Shown here: piece by piece, positions 5,850 through 8,828 of the stretch
Numbering within the stretch: the first letter of the stretch is position 1
Layout: each line of letters begins with the position of its first letter
From: Acetofilamentum sp.
Lineage (GTDB): Bacteria > Bacteroidota > Bacteroidia > Bacteroidales > JAFGXI01
Reading direction: 5' to 3'
DNA length: 8,828 nucleotides
Assembly: GCA_020720565.1 (NCBI GenBank)
Contig: DYOK01000090.1
Location: forward strand, 1,823-10,650
Translations under genes and position numbers: made by a program
Notes under the pieces: model-generated
What the model saw: only the letters and a program-made list of their open reading frames with translations
What the model was told of the DNA's origin: nothing
Database searches by the model: none

Positions 5850-7289
5850 ATGTTTAAAAACAAAAAGTTTGTTTTATACTTCTGGATGAGTTTGTTTATT
5901 TTGACCAATGCACTTTTTGTGGTCAACGAAAACTACTTATTCAATTTATTGCCGTTCTTCTTAATTATTGTTTTGTTAGTAATTTTTTCGCTCGACAAAC
6001 TAATTTATCTGATTATCTTTTTAGCCCCATTATCGATACCTATAAGCGAAATGGTTCCAGGCATTAGTAACGATTTAAGTTTGCCAATAGAACCACTTTT
6101 GTTTGGCGTTCTGTTGATAGTTATATTTAAACTAATTTTCGAAAAATCGTTCGATAAAAGAATATTGGTTCACCCCATCTCGATTGCAATTTACATCAAC
6201 TTGATTTGGATTTTGATTACCTCCATTTCGAGTACAATGCCCATTGTATCCTTTAAATTCCTTCTGGCGAGACTTTGGTATTTGGCTTCGTTTTATTTGC
6301 TTTCCAGTCACCTTTTTAAAGAAAAGTCGAATATTTACACCTATTTCTGGCTCTATATTTCAAGCTTTATAATCGTCATATTTTATACCTTGTATCAGCA
6401 CAGCAAGTACGGGTTTTTCGATCAAAAGGCCGCTAACTTTGTGGTCACCCCATTTTTGCCAGACCATACTTCTTATGCCGCAATTATAGCCATGTTGCTG
6501 CCCTTTGTAATAGGATTATTTAGCTTAAAACGCTTCTCGCATGTTCAAAAATCTTGGATTGCAGTTGTTTTAATTATTCTATTAACAGGAATCGTATTCT
6601 CTTATACCCGAGCCGCCTGGATTGGTTTAATAGGAGCCTTTGCAATATACTTAATCATGTTCTTTAGATTGAAGTTTTCTTTGGTTTTTACTGTAGGGTT
6701 AGTTTTATTAACCATTTTCTTAACCTTCCAAACTCAGATTTTTATTGCACTCGAACAAAACAACCAAGACTCGTCCGATAATTTCTCAGAACAAGTCGAA
6801 TCAATGTCGAATATATCAACCGATGCTTCTAATTTAGAGCGAATTAATCGGTGGAATTCTGCTTTGAGAATGTTCGAAGAGAAACCTGTATTTGGTTTTG
6901 GGCCTGCAACTTATATGTTTCAATATGCACCTTATCAGTTTTCGTACGAGAAAACCATTATCAGTACCAATGCTGGCGACGGAGGTAATGCCCATAGCGA
7001 ATATTTGGGGCCATTGGCCGAATCGGGTTTGTTTGGTAGTCTGAGCTTTTTATGGATTGTGATTATCACTTCTTATACAGCCATTAGGATTTATTCGAAT
7101 GAAAAAAAATACGAAATTCGTCTGCTCGCGATGGTCTTCTTCTTGGGTTTAGTCACATACTACTTACACGGGATTCTTAACAATTTTCTCGATATCGATA
7201 AAACCTCGGCCTTGTTTTGGGGTTTTACAGCAGTTATCACATCGCTCGATGTCTATCATCATACTATAGAAAAACCTAAAAATGAATAA
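5850..7289 (+). CDS. O-antigen ligase/polymerase family membrane protein (Wzy_C / WaaL-like)
   Basis: A 479-residue polytopic inner-membrane protein with about eleven hydrophobic segments, typical of the Wzy/WaaL superfamily, which joins or transfers lipid-linked glycans on the periplasmic side. Family marks are SYTRAAWIGL (251-260), where Arg254 is in the place of the conserved arginine; a large hydrophilic loop (about 300-395) containing RWNSALRMFEEKPVFGFGPATY (334-355, here two adjoining motifs); and AHSEYLGPLAESGLFG (381-396), with His382 as the likely catalytic histidine. It follows two Wzz proteins, which favours a chain-forming polymerase over a ligase, but sequence alone does not separate the two. 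No Bacteroidota -33/-7 promoter was found in the 167-base gap, so it may be read through from 3713-3742; the gap holds the 18-base repeat at 5798-5815. The start has no Shine-Dalgarno site. The 3' end overlaps the next gene by eight bases. Confidence 0.85.
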   Translation: MFKNKKFVLYFWMSLFILTNALFVVNENYLFNLLPFFLIIVLLVIFSLDKLIYLIIFLAPLSIPISEMVPGISNDLSLPIEPLLFGVLLIVIFKLIFEKSFDKRILVHPISIAIYINLIWILITSISSTMPIVSFKFLLARLWYLASFYLLSSHLFKEKSNIYTYFWLYISSFIIVIFYTLYQHSKYGFFDQKAANFVVTPFLPDHTSYAAIIAMLLPFVIGLFSLKRFSHVQKSWIAVVLIILLTGIVFSYTRAAWIGLIGAFAIYLIMFFRLKFSLVFTVGLVLLTIFLTFQTQIFIALEQNNQDSSDNFSEQVESMSNISTDASNLERINRWNSALRMFEEKPVFGFGPATYMFQYAPYQFSYEKTIISTNAGDGGNAHSEYLGPLAESGLFGSLSFLWIVIITSYTAIRIYSNEKKYEIRLLAMVFFLGLVTYYLHGILNNFLDIDKTSALFWGFTAVITSLDVYHHTIEKPKNE

Positions 7290-7470
7290 AACCGCATCGA
7301 GCAACGAAGCACTTTCACCATGTAATAACCAATGTAGGCTCGATGTCGACAATACGTTTTGTACGAGTTGTTACAGAACGGTCGAAGAAAAAAAGAACTG
7401 GTGGCGTTTTTCAACCGACGATAAAATGGTTATCCTGACTCGAATCGATTCCCAAAAGAAAGTAAAATAA
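7282..7470 (+). CDS. DUF1289 family small four-cysteine protein
   Basis: A soluble protein of 62 residues fitting the DUF1289 pattern: SPCNNQC (Cys14, Cys18), then FCTSCYRTVEE (Cys27, Cys30), a Trp (Trp40/41) and a short helix ending in ILTRI. The two cysteine pairs (CxxxC and CxxC) look like a zinc or iron-sulfur site; the family has no established function that I know of. There is no signal peptide or membrane segment, so it should be cytoplasmic. Its ATG lies inside the last codons of the Wzy-like gene (8-base overlap), a layout that implies translational coupling and shared mRNA. Whether it serves the polymerase or is merely a passenger is unknown. Length and motif spacing match the family, so it is a real gene despite its size. 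Confidence 0.8.
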   Translation: MNKTASSNEALSPCNNQCRLDVDNTFCTSCYRTVEEKKNWWRFSTDDKMVILTRIDSQKKVK

Positions 7471-7652
7471 TGTTGTAAAACAGCATAAATTATCAATATA
7501 TATACTTAACTGAGTCAATTTGTAGAAATGTGATTTGCGATTTTTTTTGTAATATTACAAGTCTGAAACATTGGGCCAGATGTATGTTACATAATCGTCT
7601 AAAATGTTCTACTAAGTTTATTGATTACTAAAGACACATAACCTATTTTGCT
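7471..7652. other. Intergenic region before the acyl-CoA dehydrogenase
   Basis: This 182-base AT-rich gap has a weak hairpin directly after the DUF1289 stop (TGTTGT-aaa-ACAGCA, 7471-7485, one wobble pair) that lacks a following T-run; a short AAAT-gtg-ATTT stem (7526-7536) followed four bases later by eight T residues (7541-7548), which may act as a weak terminator; and a perfect 14-base palindrome (7547-7560). No open reading frame or convincing -33/-7 promoter was found, although the following gene probably has its own promoter here. Confidence 0.45.
7547..7560. promoter_or_regulatory. Perfect 14-base palindrome, possible operator
   Basis: TTGTAATATTACAA is its own reverse complement, located 92 bases upstream of the acyl-CoA dehydrogenase start and abutting a T-run. 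Size and symmetry would suit a dimeric repressor of TetR or MarR type, which often control fatty-acid breakdown genes; no regulator is encoded nearby, so this is only a candidate. It could also be the stem of a weak terminator. Confidence 0.3.
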
Positions 7653-8813
7653 ATGAATTTTGAATTATCAGAAGAACAGTTAATGATCCGTCAAACTGTT
7701 CGCGAATTTGCAGAGCGAGACATTAAACCTTTAGCCAAAGAGCTCGACGAAAAAGCAGTATTTTCTTCCGAATTAACTAAAAAAATGGGCGAAATGGGTT
7801 TGTTTGGAATGTATTTGCCCGAACAATACGGTGGCGGTGGAATGGATACGCTTTCGTATATTATAGCCGTTGAAGAAATTGCCCGAATCGACAGTTCGCA
7901 AGCTGCCACATTAGCCGCACATAACTCATTAGGCATCGGACCATTGTATTATTTTGGTACCGAAGAACAAAAACAAAAATACTTACCTCAATTGTGTACA
8001 GGTAATGCATTGTGGGCATTTGGATTAACCGAACCCGATGCAGGGTCGGATTCTCGCGGAACCAAAACCAGAGCGGTCAAAAATGGCGATGAATATATCA
8101 TTAATGGCAGTAAAATTTTCATCACCAATGCGGCCTCTGAACTCGCATTAGGGTCTACCGTTCAGGCGGTTACTGGCGAAGATGCCAAAGGAAGAAAAGA
8201 ATACACCACTTTTATTGTCGAAAAAGGAACGCCCGGTTATACTGCTGTAGCCATGCACGGCAAAATGATGTGGCGTGCATCCGATACCGCCGAATTATAC
8301 TTCGACGATTTAAAAGTACCTGTAAAAGATATATTAGGTACAGTGGGACAAGGGTCGAAAATTATGCTTCAGACCTTAGATAATGGTCGTTTGTCTATTG
8401 CTGCTATGGGTTTAGGATTAGCGCAAGGTGCCTTTGAATTAGCCATTCGATATGCACACGAACGTAAGCAATTTGGACAGACCATTTACAGCTTCCAAAA
8501 TACTTCGTTCAAAATGGCCGAAGCGGCAACCAAAATAGAGATGGCCAGAAATCTATTGTATAAAGCGTGTTGGTTAAAAGACCACAAAAAACCGTTTGCG
8601 AAAGAAGCTGCCATGTCGAAATACATTTGCTCCGAAATAGCCAAAGAAGTGGCCGACTTAGGTGTTCAAATACATGGCGGTTATGGTTTGATGAAAGATT
8701 ACGATATCGAACGATTCTATCGCGACCAACGTTTGTTGCAAATTGGCGAAGGCACCAGCGAAATTCAAAAGTTGGTCATTGCCAGACATCTGTCGGAAGA
8801 ATATATCGGATAA
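7653..8813 (+). CDS. Acyl-CoA dehydrogenase (short/branched-chain type)
   Basis: A complete FAD-dependent acyl-CoA dehydrogenase of 386 residues, the usual family length. It oxidises an acyl-CoA to the trans-2-enoyl-CoA and passes electrons to electron-transfer flavoprotein in the cytoplasm. The domains are an N-terminal helical part (about 6-118), a middle beta domain with FGLTEPDAGSD (123-133) and GSKIFITNA (152-160), and a C-terminal helical domain with ERKQFGQTIYSFQ (270-282, FAD contacts), QIHGGYGLMKDY (339-350) and IGEGTSEIQ (364-372). Glu366 is in the position of the catalytic base of short-chain and butyryl-CoA dehydrogenases. The overall resemblance is to the short-chain/butyryl group, but chain length cannot be set from motifs alone; isobutyryl or 2-methylbutyryl substrates are possible. 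No electron-transfer flavoprotein genes are in view. The ATG at 7653 gives the standard N-terminus MNFELSEEQ. No Shine-Dalgarno site is present. Confidence 0.92.
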   Translation: MNFELSEEQLMIRQTVREFAERDIKPLAKELDEKAVFSSELTKKMGEMGLFGMYLPEQYGGGGMDTLSYIIAVEEIARIDSSQAATLAAHNSLGIGPLYYFGTEEQKQKYLPQLCTGNALWAFGLTEPDAGSDSRGTKTRAVKNGDEYIINGSKIFITNAASELALGSTVQAVTGEDAKGRKEYTTFIVEKGTPGYTAVAMHGKMMWRASDTAELYFDDLKVPVKDILGTVGQGSKIMLQTLDNGRLSIAAMGLGLAQGAFELAIRYAHERKQFGQTIYSFQNTSFKMAEAATKIEMARNLLYKACWLKDHKKPFAKEAAMSKYICSEIAKEVADLGVQIHGGYGLMKDYDIERFYRDQRLLQIGEGTSEIQKLVIARHLSEEYIG

Positions 8814-8819
8814 TCCGAT
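8805..8819 (+). terminator. Hairpin spanning the acyl-CoA dehydrogenase stop codon
   Basis: ATCGGA (8805-8810) and TCCGAT (8814-8819) form a 6-bp stem whose three-base loop is exactly the TAA stop codon. It may be part of a terminator, but the window ends nine bases later with only ttgttaaaaa-like sequence visible, so the expected T-run cannot be judged. Confidence 0.25.
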
Positions 8820-8828
8820 TGTTAAAAA

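Noticed and set aside
7621..7650. Promoter TTG-20-TATTTTG before the acyl-CoA dehydrogenase
   Set aside because: The -7 box is one base short of TAnnTTTG and ends two bases before the ATG, so transcription would start inside the coding region.

Overview
The window looks like chromosomal DNA from a member of the Bacteroidota, probably a free-living relative of the Bacteroidales/Marinilabiliales; the exact genus is inference. The supporting signs are AT-rich DNA, start codons with no Shine-Dalgarno sequence in front of them, three upstream sites that fit the Bacteroidota promoter pattern (TTG/TTTG, about 18-19 bases, TAnnTTTG), and a long form of amidophosphoribosyltransferase typical of that phylum.

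Layout. Positions 1-188 hold no gene, only short degenerate repeats and a strong GC-rich hairpin. A MacB/FtsX-type ABC transporter permease lies on the minus strand (189-1445). A divergent intergenic region of about 370 bases (1446-1811) carries one promoter for each direction and a small hairpin repeat. On the plus strand follow a PurF-family amidophosphoribosyltransferase (1812-3704); two tandem, paralogous Wzz/GumC-type chain-length proteins (3759-4751 and 4753-5682); an O-antigen ligase/polymerase-type membrane protein (5850-7289); a 62-residue DUF1289 four-cysteine protein that overlaps it by 8 bases (7282-7470); and, after a 182-base gap, a complete acyl-CoA dehydrogenase (7653-8813).

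How the genes work together. The coherent unit is 3759-7470: two kinase-less polysaccharide co-polymerase proteins plus a Wzy/WaaL-family enzyme, which would act together in the inner membrane to polymerise, size or ligate a surface glycan. No glycosyltransferase, flippase or outer-membrane exporter is in view, so the rest of the pathway must lie elsewhere. The PurF-like gene feeds purine synthesis, the ABC permease needs an ATPase encoded outside the window, and the acyl-CoA dehydrogenase belongs to fatty-acid or branched-chain amino-acid breakdown; none has an evident functional link to the glycan genes.

No wholly new system is evident. The points most worth a second look are an exact 18-base palindromic repeat placed just upstream of both the PurF-like and the Wzy-like genes, the tandem Wzz pair, the altered glutaminase motif in the PurF-like enzyme, a probable leaderless transcript for the ABC permease, the four-cysteine protein coupled to the polymerase gene, and a marked preference for TCGA across codon junctions.
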